DNA of 44,629 nucleotides from Verrucomicrobiota bacterium. Lineage in GTDB: Bacteria; Verrucomicrobiota; Verrucomicrobiia; Limisphaerales; Fontisphaeraceae. A program made the position numbers and the translations under genes. Under the pieces are notes generated by a model. The model was given only the letters and a program-made list of their open reading frames with translations, did not search any database and had not been told where the DNA came from. This document shows, in pieces, positions 8,987-17,381 of this stretch (its first letter is position 1; the number at the start of each line of letters is the position of its first letter). The stretch is taken from contig JBAXGN010000045.1 of NCBI GenBank assembly GCA_037139415.1, positions 1-44,629 of the forward strand. The letters run 5' to 3'.

Positions 8987-9826
8987 ATGTTCTTTGCCCA
9001 ATTAAAAAACGAGCTACGCAAACTCTTCGGCAAAAAACGCACCTACATTGGGTTTGGCATGTTTTTCCTGGCGCAAAATGCCGTCAGCATCTCATTCAAG
9101 CTGACCACCGCCAGCCAGAAGGTTGCCAAATTTTTGGATGACAACGGTTATTTTGGCCAATCGTTCATCACCACCCTGACCATCGCGGTCATCATGATGT
9201 TGTTGATCGCCATCTTCCTGCTGCCGCTGTATGCCGCGCTGGTCGGGGGCGACCTGGTGGCCAAGGAGGTCGAGGATGGCACCATGCGCATGATTCTTTC
9301 GCGCCCCATTTCCCGTTTTCGCCTGCTGCTGGTCAAATGGCTGGCCGGCATCATTTTTTGCGTGACGCTGGTGCTGGTGCTGGCCGTGTTCGGGCTGCTC
9401 TCGGCCCGGGTCTGGTTCCCGTGGGGTGGCATGTTTGTAATGGCCCCGGAACACAACATCTTCAGCCTCTTTGATGCCAACGCCGGCCTGGGACGCTATT
9501 GCCTGGCCCATGTATTCTTGGTGGCGGAGGCCGGCTCGATTTTGACCCTGGCCTTCATGTTCTCCTGTTTCAACATCAAACCCGCCGCCGCCACGATTCT
9601 GGCCATGTCCATCATGCTGATCAGTTTCATCCTCCAACAAATCCCATATTTCCGGGACTATCAGAACTGGATGTTCACCTATCACCTGAATATCTGGATT
9701 TTGATCTTTGACCAGCACATCCCGTGGTGGCGCATTGGCCAATCCCTCAGCCTGCTGACAGCGTTTAACCTCACCTTCTTCATCATCGGCGCCTCCGTCT
9801 TTCATGTGCGCGACGTGAAATCGTAG
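8987..9826 (+). CDS. ABC-2 type permease
   Basis: The membrane partner of the preceding ATPase, 279 aa. It begins with the ABC-2 pattern of a cytoplasmic amphipathic start (MFFAQLKNELRKLFGKKRTY) and then about six hydrophobic helices (for example ITTLTIAVIMMLLIAIFLLP and LAGIIFCVTLVLVLAVFGLL). The GGDLVAKEVEDGTMRMILSRPISR segment between helices 2 and 3 is typical of NosY/ABC2_membrane_2-type permeases. The cargo is unknown. It is the last gene of the plus-strand unit beginning at 6850. Confidence 0.88.
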   Translation: MFFAQLKNELRKLFGKKRTYIGFGMFFLAQNAVSISFKLTTASQKVAKFLDDNGYFGQSFITTLTIAVIMMLLIAIFLLPLYAALVGGDLVAKEVEDGTMRMILSRPISRFRLLLVKWLAGIIFCVTLVLVLAVFGLLSARVWFPWGGMFVMAPEHNIFSLFDANAGLGRYCLAHVFLVAEAGSILTLAFMFSCFNIKPAAATILAMSIMLISFILQQIPYFRDYQNWMFTYHLNIWILIFDQHIPWWRIGQSLSLLTAFNLTFFIIGASVFHVRDVKS

Positions 9827-10144
9827 GGTGAAATATTTTGTAAGGTTACCCAATTTGCATTTTGTAACTGGTTATATTTTTCCTTCCATCCCTTCCAATT
9901 TTTGCCACACTACTCTCGGAAGCCACTGGTTTGGAGAATTTTACCAATGATGTTCGACGCCATACAATTAGTAAAAACACCGCAATACCCGCTCCTTCTG
10001 GATCGGGCCAGTCCATGTTGCTAACTTGTCATGATTGTTCCAGCCGCATGAATCAATAATCCCTTACTGAGGCGGACATCCACACCAAGTTTATCACCTC
10101 TTCATAATTCATCCCTCATCCTTTATTTTGGAGGCATTGAAACG
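9827..10144. other. gene-poor spacer between convergent units
   Basis: No coding sequence and no clear terminator was seen. The stretch is more AT-rich than its surroundings. Together with the adjacent DUF1016 remnant it looks like a degraded insertion or rearrangement point at the downstream end of the hydrogenase operon. Confidence 0.5.
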
Positions 10145-10313
10145 ATGAAAAAGAAAACCTCTGTCCAGAAAATAAGTGTACCTGCAAAAACGAATCCGGA
10201 CGGTTTCGCGCCGATCATTATCGAGGTCCTCCGTCTCATCCAGTCGGCCCGCCACGCCGCCGCGTCCACGGTCAACACGCTGCAGGTATTGACCAATAGA
10301 GGCGAAAATTTAA
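10145..10313 (+). pseudogene. N-terminal remnant of a DUF1016 (YhcG-type) nuclease gene
   Basis: A preserved start (GGAGG-like site GGAGGC about 15 nt upstream, then ATG) encodes residues resembling the DUF1016 N-terminal domain, with IIIEVLRLIQSARHAAASTV followed by NTLQVLTN. In intact members this helix continues into a motif like (F/Y)xIGRRI and then a PDDEXK nuclease-like domain of about 330 residues in total. Here similarity stops at LTN and the frame runs into the 3' end of the antisense hyfC-like gene. The family assignment is from memory of the motif; the truncation is directly visible. Confidence 0.6.
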
Positions 10314-11240
10314 TCAATACCCCAACCCGGCCAAGAGCAGGGCGAACAGGGCAATGACGACGAGCACGGCGTAGTAGCGGATCACTTGATCAATGCGGTA
10401 GCGCGCGTGCGTGGCGGCGACCAGGGTGACGAGGATCACCAGCAGGAAGACCTTGGCCCAGAACCAAACGACGTTTAGCGGAAACATCCAACCCTGCCCC
10501 CATGGGAAGAACAGCGCAACGAACAGCGCACTGTAGATGACCAACTTGGCCATCTGCGCGTATTTCAGCAGGGCCAGCTTGGGGCCGGAGTATTCCATCA
10601 TCGGCCCTTCCATCAGTTCGGTTTCCGCCTCGGCGGTATCGAAGGGGATGCGTTGGACGAACGCCTGGAAGGAGAGCAGCATCACGGCCAGCATGATCAG
10701 TCCCGACCATGGGAAATGGCTGGCGGCATAGACCGAGCCGCTGAACACGGTATCCAGGCGCAACGAGCCGACATGAGTGGAGCCGATGACGACGGCGATG
10801 ACGAAGAGGGGTTCCAGAGTGATGACGCTCATCATCTCGCGGCTGATGCCGAGTAGTGAGTAAGTGGACCCCGCCGCCAGTCCCGCCAACATCGTCGAAA
10901 TACCGCACAGCGCCAGCAGGTACACCAGCAGCACCACGTCGCTGGCGTCATTCAATGGTGCGGATGCTCCCATGGGCACCAGCCATGCCACGGTGAGTAT
11001 GGTTCCCAGCGACAGATAGACCGCGAACCGCTGCATCAGGGGCACTTCCCCGGATTCAATATCCTCCTTGCCCAATAATTTTAGCAGGTCGAAGTATGGC
11101 TGGCGAATTGGCGGCCCCTGGCGGGATTGGAGCTTGGCAGTCACTTTGCGCAGGATGCCCTCGAACAGCGGTGCGAGCAGCAGGACGATCAGTACGTTTG
11201 CCAGGCCCGCCAGGATGGCCAAAAGAATTTTTCCGGTCAT
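10314..11240 (-). CDS. hyfC: group 4 hydrogenase membrane subunit, HyfC/NuoH-like
   Basis: A membrane subunit that joins the peripheral arm to the proton-pumping arm in complex I and related hydrogenases. The product is 308 aa with about eight transmembrane helices. It has the HyfC/HycD signature loops: SRQGPPIRQPYFDLLKLLGK after helix 1, GISREMMS mid-protein, and PFDTAEAETELMEGPMMEYS before the last helices. The acidic loop residues that line the quinone/proton channel in NuoH have counterparts here. It is the last gene of the operon, starting 7 bp after the catalytic subunit. No terminator is seen after it. Confidence 0.92.
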   Translation of the reverse strand: MTGKILLAILAGLANVLIVLLLAPLFEGILRKVTAKLQSRQGPPIRQPYFDLLKLLGKEDIESGEVPLMQRFAVYLSLGTILTVAWLVPMGASAPLNDASDVVLLVYLLALCGISTMLAGLAAGSTYSLLGISREMMSVITLEPLFVIAVVIGSTHVGSLRLDTVFSGSVYAASHFPWSGLIMLAVMLLSFQAFVQRIPFDTAEAETELMEGPMMEYSGPKLALLKYAQMAKLVIYSALFVALFFPWGQGWMFPLNVVWFWAKVFLLVILVTLVAATHARYRIDQVIRYYAVLVVIALFALLLAGLGY

Positions 11241-11247
11241 AGTCGGT

Positions 11248-12951
11248 TTAAATTCCAGGGTTCAGATTGCCGCGCGCAGCACGGGTTTCATTGGCCCGGC
11301 GGATCAGTTCTTCCTGGGTGCACATGCGGTGTTCACCGGAGCGCAGGTCCACAATTTCCATGCGGTCTGTGCAGGAAAAACAGGGATCAATGCTGCCGAG
11401 CGAAATGGTCATGTCCGCCAGTTGCTGGTCTTTGATCATTGCCGGGATGCCCTGCAAATTCTGGTAGGTGGGAGCACGCACCCGCCAGCGGCGCGGTCGG
11501 TTGTTCTCGCCGGTGATGATAAAGTGATGGGACTCGCCGCGTGGCGCTTCCACGGAGGACATGCCCAGGCGGCCCACCGGCAATTCTTCGGTGAGGGCGA
11601 GTTGGATGGGGCCATCTTCCATCTTCTCTAGGCATTGCCGGATGATTTTGATGGTCTCGAAGACTTCCTTCATGCGCACGAGTATCCGAGACCAGACGTC
11701 GCCGCCTTGCTCGGTGATGACGTTGAATTCGACGCGGTCATAGGCCGCGTACGGATGGTCACGCCGGCAATCAATATCCGCGCCCGAGGCGCGCGCGACC
11801 GGTCCGATGAGCGCTGCGTTCTTTACCAGCTCGGGAGTGGCAATGCCCACGCCGGCAGTGCGGCGTTGGATGTTGCGGTCCTTGGAGACGGCGGCCACGA
11901 CGCTGCGCCACTCGGCTTCGAGCTTGTCCAGTACAGCGCGCAATTCCATTTTCAGCGCGGGGGTGAAATCCCAGCGCACTCCGCCGATGACGCACAGGGC
12001 GTAGGTTTTGCGGTTGCCGCTGATTTTTTCCGCGATCCACATGATGGGCTCGCGGATGCGAAAACTCTGCATGAACAGGGTGTCAAAGCCGACGATGTGG
12101 CAGGCCAGCCCGACCCACAGCAGATGGCTGTGCAGGCGCTCGATTTCGAGCATGATCGTGCGGATGTACTCGGCGCGCGGCGGGGGCTTGATGGCAGCGG
12201 CTTCTTCCACTGCCTGCGCGTAAGCGACGTTATGCACGCAGCCGCAGATGCCGCAGATGCGCTCCGCTGCCATGGGAATTTCGTTGTAGGTCAGCACGCT
12301 TTCGCCGAGCTTCTCGATGCCGCGATGGGCCATGAACCCCCGGTATTCGCAGCCGCGCACCATCTCGCCATCCACGTACAGGCGGAAGTGGGTGGGCTCA
12401 TCCAGGGTGGGATGAAACGGGCCGAACGGGACCACCACGCAGCCGGCGGGCGGTTCGTCGAACTTGAATTCGTTCTCGTCGTTGAACTCCGGCGGCACGA
12501 AATCCCAGCGCACATCCTTGCGCAGGGGATGATTGCCCTCGGGCCAGCCGTCCGGCAGCACGAGGCGCTTGGGATATTTATGTCCGACCGGTTCGATGCC
12601 CAGCAGATCGCGGAATTCGCGCTCGGCCCAGTTGGCGGCGGGCACGATGTCCGAGATGCTATCCACGCGCGGCTGGTCGCCGGGGAGATAGGTCAGCACG
12701 CTGCACAGGAGATGCAGGCGGTCGAAGGCGAAATGGTGGGCGACGAGGAATTTGCCAGAGACCGGACGATCGTCCGAGCCAATGCTGGTGACGTAGCGCG
12801 CGTCCATATCCCGAAACAGGAAGCGGCAGATTTCCTTGAGGGCGGCGGTCTCGACATAGAGGAACAGGCGGCCGGGGCCGGGCATGTCCGCCCGGGGGAT
12901 GGCCCCGCCGAATTTCTCCTTCAACTGATTCAGGATTTTATGTGCTCCCAT
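11248..12951 (-). CDS. hyfG: [NiFe]-hydrogenase catalytic subunit, NuoC-NuoD fusion (group 4)
   Basis: The large subunit carrying the NiFe(CN)2CO centre. In this 567-aa protein, residues 1-160 are a NuoC/30-kDa domain (NWAEREFRDLLGIEPVGH) and the rest is the large-subunit domain. L1 motif RICGICGCVH (231-240) supplies Cys233 and Cys236. L2 motif DPCFSCTDR (522-530) supplies Cys524 and Cys527. All four Ni ligands are therefore present, unlike NuoD of complex I. After Arg530 a 37-residue tail begins with MEIVDL, matching the Arg/Met bond cleaved by HycI in HycE, so the protein is predicted to be made as a precursor. Its maturation protease is encoded two genes upstream. No small subunit is encoded next to it. 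Confidence 0.93.
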   Translation of the reverse strand: MGAHKILNQLKEKFGGAIPRADMPGPGRLFLYVETAALKEICRFLFRDMDARYVTSIGSDDRPVSGKFLVAHHFAFDRLHLLCSVLTYLPGDQPRVDSISDIVPAANWAEREFRDLLGIEPVGHKYPKRLVLPDGWPEGNHPLRKDVRWDFVPPEFNDENEFKFDEPPAGCVVVPFGPFHPTLDEPTHFRLYVDGEMVRGCEYRGFMAHRGIEKLGESVLTYNEIPMAAERICGICGCVHNVAYAQAVEEAAAIKPPPRAEYIRTIMLEIERLHSHLLWVGLACHIVGFDTLFMQSFRIREPIMWIAEKISGNRKTYALCVIGGVRWDFTPALKMELRAVLDKLEAEWRSVVAAVSKDRNIQRRTAGVGIATPELVKNAALIGPVARASGADIDCRRDHPYAAYDRVEFNVITEQGGDVWSRILVRMKEVFETIKIIRQCLEKMEDGPIQLALTEELPVGRLGMSSVEAPRGESHHFIITGENNRPRRWRVRAPTYQNLQGIPAMIKDQQLADMTISLGSIDPCFSCTDRMEIVDLRSGEHRMCTQEELIRRANETRAARGNLNPGI

Positions 12952-12990
12952 GGTAAATCTTAAAGCTTCAAGTTTGTTCGCGCCATTCGG

Positions 12991-14919
12991 TCAGTGCCCC
13001 TTCGGCGTCTCGTTCGGCAGCGGGGCAGTTTCGCTGACTGGAACTGGTTTGGCAGGCCGGCCGCCAAGCCACGGCAGGAACCGGGTGAGTTCACGGTAGA
13101 AATTGTGCGCATGGTACCGGTTGTGTTCGGACTCCAGGGCGTAACCGCACAGCCACGGTTTGCTCACGCGCCGCACCGCTCCGCCCAGCTTGGATAGGAA
13201 CCGCACGAGGAGGAACATGGACGCCAGCACCGCCAGCGTGGCCAGCGGTGTCAACAGGGCCGCGTGATTGGTGCCGGTGATGGTGCCGTAATCGGCGATG
13301 ATCGGCATGGCATCCGCCAGGATGCTGCCCAGACCGGCCCGGCTGCTGTTCAGCGCGGCCTGCACCAGGTGGAACCCGGCGGCGGGCGCCAGCCCAAGGA
13401 AGATGCAGAGGGTGGCCAGATACAATTTCGGCAGGCGCATGGTCCAAGGCACTTCAAGCGACGTGGTTTGTGCCGCGCGTTCGGCCACCAGTTGGCTCGT
13501 GCGGGATAGGAACGAGGCCCCGAAGAACCGGATGAAGACCGCCAGCGTCACCGCGCTGGTCATGATGGCGGCGACGGCGAAGAAGGGGAGGAACCAAGCT
13601 TGGCTGCCGGCTTGAAGCGAGGAGACATACAGATTCCATTTGCTGGCGAAGCCGTTGGAGAGCGGCACGCCCGCGATGCAGAACGAGCCGATCAGTGTCA
13701 CGACGCCCGTGAATGGCATGTAACGCATTAGTCCGCCGATTTTGCCGATATCCTGGGTGCCGGTGGCATGCAGCATGGAACCGGCGTTCAGGAACAGCAG
13801 GCTCTTGAATAACCCGTGGTTGAGAGTATGCATTAGCGCGCCGTACAGGCCCACGGCGGCCAGCCCTGCAAGCGGTGAATTGATCAGGGTAAGGCTGATG
13901 CCCAACCCCAGCAGGATGTAGCCGATCTGCCCGATGCTGCTGTACGCCAGCAGTCGTTTGGATTGCGTCTGCGTCAGGGCTTGCACCGTGCCGGTGACCA
14001 GGGTGATGACACCCAGCGTGGCGATGGCCGTACCCCAAACGTGTAGTGGGCAAGCGCCCAAGGCGTCTTGCGGGGTGAGCCACAGGAACGTCCGAATGAG
14101 GCCGTAGATGCCGGTCTTGATCATGACCCCGGAGAGCAGGGCGCTCACGGGCGACGGCGCGGCGGGGTGCGCATCCGGCAGCCACATTTGCCCGAACGGC
14201 CACATGCCAGCTTTGATTCCGAAGCCGATCAGGAACAGCAGGAATGCGGCAGCGACGGTGGCCGGGTTGGATTGCAGCAACGCCGGCAAGTGCTCGCGGA
14301 TGACATCGAAATCATACTTCAACATCGCCTGCCCGGGCGGGAGCCCCTTGACCTGGATGAGCAGTGCGCCGATCATGGTGATGGCACAGGCCAGTTGCAT
14401 CATGAACATGTATTTCCAGGCGGCGCGGCGATGTTCCGGCTTATGGTGTTCAAAGCGGATCAACAGAAACGACGGGATGGTCATCACCTGCCAGAAGACG
14501 AAAAAGAAGAACATTGCATCGGTGGTGGTGACCAGGCCGATCATGCCCGCCACAAACAACAGTAGGCTGGGGTAATAGCGCGCCACGCTGTGCTCGCGGT
14601 AATGCTCCAGGTAGGGAATGGAATAGAGCAGGGCAGGGGGCACTACCAGGCCGATCAAAATCAGAAAGACCGCACTCAAACCATCCACCGCGATGCGCAG
14701 GGCGAAGCCCATGGATTTCCAGACCCAGATTTCCACCGGGTGCGACGGCCCGTGCCAGAGCGACTGGGTGGCGGCATACAAAATCATGCTGGAGGCGGCG
14801 CAGGCGACGATGAATGCCACCCATCCGGCGAGTTGGCGCGCACGCGCCAGCACTGCCGTCAGGACAGCTCCGGCCACGCATACCACCATGGCCCAAACAA
14901 TGATCCAGGATAATGTCAT
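12991..14919 (-). CDS. hyfB: proton-translocating antiporter-like subunit HyfB/NuoL-M family
   Basis: A Mrp-antiporter/complex I pump-type subunit in the cytoplasmic membrane, 642 aa, about 14-16 helices. The Proton_antipo_M core is clear: GFGIKAGMWPF (Lys236, counterpart of the essential TM7 Lys), then WLPDAHPAAPSPVSALLSG and VMIKTGIYGLIR. In the TM5 motif, read as FFVFWQVMTIPSF, position 144 is Gln (codon CAG), where NuoL, NuoM and HyfB-type proteins carry a conserved Glu needed for proton transfer. Its start overlaps the stop of the protease gene by 4 bp, indicating translational coupling. Confidence 0.9.
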   Translation of the reverse strand: MTLSWIIVWAMVVCVAGAVLTAVLARARQLAGWVAFIVACAASSMILYAATQSLWHGPSHPVEIWVWKSMGFALRIAVDGLSAVFLILIGLVVPPALLYSIPYLEHYREHSVARYYPSLLLFVAGMIGLVTTTDAMFFFFVFWQVMTIPSFLLIRFEHHKPEHRRAAWKYMFMMQLACAITMIGALLIQVKGLPPGQAMLKYDFDVIREHLPALLQSNPATVAAAFLLFLIGFGIKAGMWPFGQMWLPDAHPAAPSPVSALLSGVMIKTGIYGLIRTFLWLTPQDALGACPLHVWGTAIATLGVITLVTGTVQALTQTQSKRLLAYSSIGQIGYILLGLGISLTLINSPLAGLAAVGLYGALMHTLNHGLFKSLLFLNAGSMLHATGTQDIGKIGGLMRYMPFTGVVTLIGSFCIAGVPLSNGFASKWNLYVSSLQAGSQAWFLPFFAVAAIMTSAVTLAVFIRFFGASFLSRTSQLVAERAAQTTSLEVPWTMRLPKLYLATLCIFLGLAPAAGFHLVQAALNSSRAGLGSILADAMPIIADYGTITGTNHAALLTPLATLAVLASMFLLVRFLSKLGGAVRRVSKPWLCGYALESEHNRYHAHNFYRELTRFLPWLGGRPAKPVPVSETAPLPNETPKGH

Positions 14920-15395
14920 GCTAAAATTTTATGGTTCTGCATCAGAACGAGCAGTGATTCCAATGTGGTTTGCAGAGCAGGGGATAGTCCGGCGTCCACC
15001 TGCAGCGACTGCGGCTGAATGCCGAGCAACCAGACCCGGCAACGACTTTGTGATTCCACCATGCGCGCCAGCAATCCGAGGGAAAGTTTATGGGTGGATA
15101 CCTGCGGATAGCGGTTTTGGATGCCGGCGCTGTCCAGCAAGACCACATCGCCCGGATTGCCGCCGAAGTCCACGGTGTCCACCAACAGCAGGTGTGCAAA
15201 GCCATCCTCGGCCAGGCGCGGCAACCAGCGTTCCGGGCTGGTACCCGCGATGCAGACATCCTCTCGCCCCGCCTCGCTCAACGTCTCCGCCAGACGCACG
15301 CCAATGGCGTCGTCGCCGTACCCGGCATTGCCCAGGCCAATGACGCAAGTGCGTTGTGCCAGCAGGGCTTCGAGTTGTTCGTGGAGGTTGTTCAT
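14916..15395 (-). CDS. hycI: hydrogenase maturation protease (HycI/HyaD family)
   Basis: A nickel-dependent endopeptidase that removes the C-terminal tail of the hydrogenase large subunit once Ni is inserted. The 159-aa product has the family glycine-rich start (IGLGNAGYGDDAIGVRL, residues 19-35), the second metal-binding acid in LLLVDTVDFGG (about 70-79), and the histidine in STHKLSLGLL (His102). A later GIQPQS segment is also characteristic. It lies between the flavoprotein and HyfB genes. Its predicted substrate is the NuoC/D fusion with the 37-residue tail in the same operon. Confidence 0.9.
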   Translation of the reverse strand: MNNLHEQLEALLAQRTCVIGLGNAGYGDDAIGVRLAETLSEAGREDVCIAGTSPERWLPRLAEDGFAHLLLVDTVDFGGNPGDVVLLDSAGIQNRYPQVSTHKLSLGLLARMVESQSRCRVWLLGIQPQSLQVDAGLSPALQTTLESLLVLMQNHKILA

Positions 15396-15403
15396 GGCGG
15401 CGC

Positions 15404-16255
15404 TTAAATATCCTCACCCAACTGGCGGATTTGCTCGAAAGTGAACACGGGCCCATCCACGCAGACGTACGCGACCCCGATGCAGCAATGGCCGCATTTA
15501 CCCACGCCGCATTTCATATAACGTTCCAAGGTGGAGACGATGTCGGTTTCCTTGAAGCCCATGGCCAGCAGATCCTTGATGACAAAGCGGAACATGATCG
15601 GCGGACCGCAGACAAACGCAGTGGTGTTTTCCACGGGTACCTGCACACCCGGTTTCTTGAACAGGCTGCCGACCACGCCGACGTTGCCCTTCCAGGTCGC
15701 ATCGCCCCGATCCACCGTCAGGTGGCACTCGCAGCCATTGGATTTACCCCATTCCTGCAACATCGCCTGGTACATCAGGTCTTTGGGTTGCTTGGAACCG
15801 TAAAAGACCTGGATCTTGCCGTATTTTTCGCGGTGTTTTAGGGCGTAGATGATGCAGGAACGCAACGGAATCAGCCCGATGCCACCCGCCACAAAAACCA
15901 GGTTGCGCCCGTAATACTGTTCCATGGGGAAGCCGTTGCCGTACGGTCCACGCACGCCGAATTCGTCTCCCGGTTGGAGTGCATGCAACGCCGCAGTGCA
16001 ACTGCCGACCTGTCGGATCGTGAAAAAGACCTCGTCTTCCGTGGGACTGGGCGGCAGCGACGCGGGAAATTCTCCGGTGCCGAATAGGGAGACCTGCGCA
16101 AACTGGCCCGGACGGAACTTGCGGAATTTCTCCTGCTCGGCGGCGTCCTTGAAGTGCCAGAAGAAGGTTTTGACCTCGTCAATCTCCTGCACCACGCGAT
16201 CCAATACCGCGATCTTGGGCTCGTAAATATTATACTGGTTCTGGTTTTGCGTCAT
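15404..16255 (-). CDS. FAD/NAD(P)-binding oxidoreductase, sulfhydrogenase gamma (HydG/AsrB) type
   Basis: A ferredoxin-NADP reductase-like electron-transfer subunit, 283 aa. The FAD-binding motif RPGQFAQVS is at about 48-56, and GPYGNGFP follows. The nucleotide-binding VAGGIGLIPLRS is at about 122-133 and CGPP at 216-219. The C-terminal cysteine cluster (Cys249, Cys254, Cys257, Cys265 in MKCGVGKCGHCCIG) binds a [2Fe-2S] centre, as in PyrK, HydG of Pyrococcus sulfhydrogenase and AsrB. It should pass electrons between NAD(P)(H) and Fe-S carriers. With the HydB-like protein it forms the soluble input/output module of this complex. The name is unrelated to the FeFe-hydrogenase maturase HydG. Confidence 0.92.
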   Translation of the reverse strand: MTQNQNQYNIYEPKIAVLDRVVQEIDEVKTFFWHFKDAAEQEKFRKFRPGQFAQVSLFGTGEFPASLPPSPTEDEVFFTIRQVGSCTAALHALQPGDEFGVRGPYGNGFPMEQYYGRNLVFVAGGIGLIPLRSCIIYALKHREKYGKIQVFYGSKQPKDLMYQAMLQEWGKSNGCECHLTVDRGDATWKGNVGVVGSLFKKPGVQVPVENTTAFVCGPPIMFRFVIKDLLAMGFKETDIVSTLERYMKCGVGKCGHCCIGVAYVCVDGPVFTFEQIRQLGEDI

Positions 16256-16275
16256 GCCAATGCCTCGTGCTTCGG

Positions 16276-17379
16276 TCAGGTTGAGTTGGCCACTTTCATG
16301 GAGTCAGGTTTATCTTGTTCGGCGGTGGCGCGGCGGATCATCTCGACCACGCTGGGCATGCCGACATCCCCGTGGCATACGGCGGCGCAGCGCCCGCAGC
16401 CCACGCAGGCCATGGATAGCTCGCGCTGGATGAAATAATGCGCCAGTTTTCGGAACACCCGGCGGTTGCGGCGGTCATGCACGGCGCGGCGCGGGTTGAA
16501 CCCGCCCGCCATGCGCGTGAAGCCGCCTAGTGCGCAGGCGTCCCACAGGCGCATGCGCTCCACTTCGCCGCTGTTCCCGACTTTGCGATCGGACACGGTG
16601 AAACAGGTGCAGGCGGGGCAGACGTAGGTGCAGCCGCCACATTCCAGGCAACGGTTGCCAATTTCCCCCCAGGTTTTTTCCAGGATTTTTCCCTGGCTGA
16701 TGTACCGGACGGTGGCGGAGAACCAGCCGGTGGTGACCTTGAACCGCTTGCGCACTTCCTCCAGAATGACGCGCCGGCGCTCAACGTGTTGGGGAGTGCC
16801 CGGTTTGAAAATCGGGTCGGCAAAGAGCGTCTCGCCTTTCGCGCTGCCAGCTACCGCCATGAATTCGCCCTGCCCGAGATCCATCAATTGCAGGTCAAAA
16901 TGATCGCGGGCCGCCGGGCCGGTATCGGAACACAGGCAATAGCATTCGTCGTTGATATCCACCGCGGTGTCCGTGCACACCATGTTCACCAGGAACAGGT
17001 TTTGGCGGCGCTTCTCGTAATAGACATCCCGGAAGTCGCGTCCCAGAAAGAAGCGGTCAAGATGCTGAATGCCGGCGACGTCGCAGGAGCGGATGCCGAA
17101 GATGGCGCGCTTCCGCTCGTCGTAGTTGGGTTCCACGCTGATTTTGCCGTCCGTCTTTTGAAAACGGAACAGCCGTTCGATCTGCGGGAAGACGAACCGC
17201 TTGGGCGGATGGTAGGGATTGGCGAGATGAAGCTGGATCTGGTTTTGATTCGCGTCGGTGACGACGTCGAAATAGCTGTCGCGCCCGTGGCCGACAAAGG
17301 GCGCGATGACCTCGTGTTCCTGGCGGAGCAGATCCACAATCTTCATCACGTCGGCTTGGGCAATGATTCGGGCTCGCAT
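16276..17379 (-). CDS. 4Fe-4S dicluster protein, sulfhydrogenase beta (HydB/AsrA) type
   Basis: An iron-sulfur electron-transfer subunit, 367 aa, soluble. Residues 1-230 form the HydB-type N-terminal region (FGIRSCDVAGIQHLDRFFLG). Two [4Fe-4S] motifs follow: CLECGGCTYVC (Cys244, 247, 250, 254) and CVGCGRCAAVC (Cys325, 328, 331, 335), each continued by a proline or histidine-bearing loop. Pyrococcus HydB and AsrA of anaerobic sulfite reductase share this architecture. The gene begins 2 bp after the molybdopterin protein stop and is followed 20 bp later by the flavoprotein gene. It probably relays electrons between the flavoprotein and the FDH-like or hydrogenase subunits. Confidence 0.9.
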   Translation of the reverse strand: MRARIIAQADVMKIVDLLRQEHEVIAPFVGHGRDSYFDVVTDANQNQIQLHLANPYHPPKRFVFPQIERLFRFQKTDGKISVEPNYDERKRAIFGIRSCDVAGIQHLDRFFLGRDFRDVYYEKRRQNLFLVNMVCTDTAVDINDECYCLCSDTGPAARDHFDLQLMDLGQGEFMAVAGSAKGETLFADPIFKPGTPQHVERRRVILEEVRKRFKVTTGWFSATVRYISQGKILEKTWGEIGNRCLECGGCTYVCPACTCFTVSDRKVGNSGEVERMRLWDACALGGFTRMAGGFNPRRAVHDRRNRRVFRKLAHYFIQRELSMACVGCGRCAAVCHGDVGMPSVVEMIRRATAEQDKPDSMKVANST

Positions 17380-17381
17380 GG

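Noticed and set aside
11635-12963. 442-aa frame antisense to the hydrogenase large subunit
   Set aside because: It is an antisense shadow; the opposite frame carries the complete L1 and L2 motifs.
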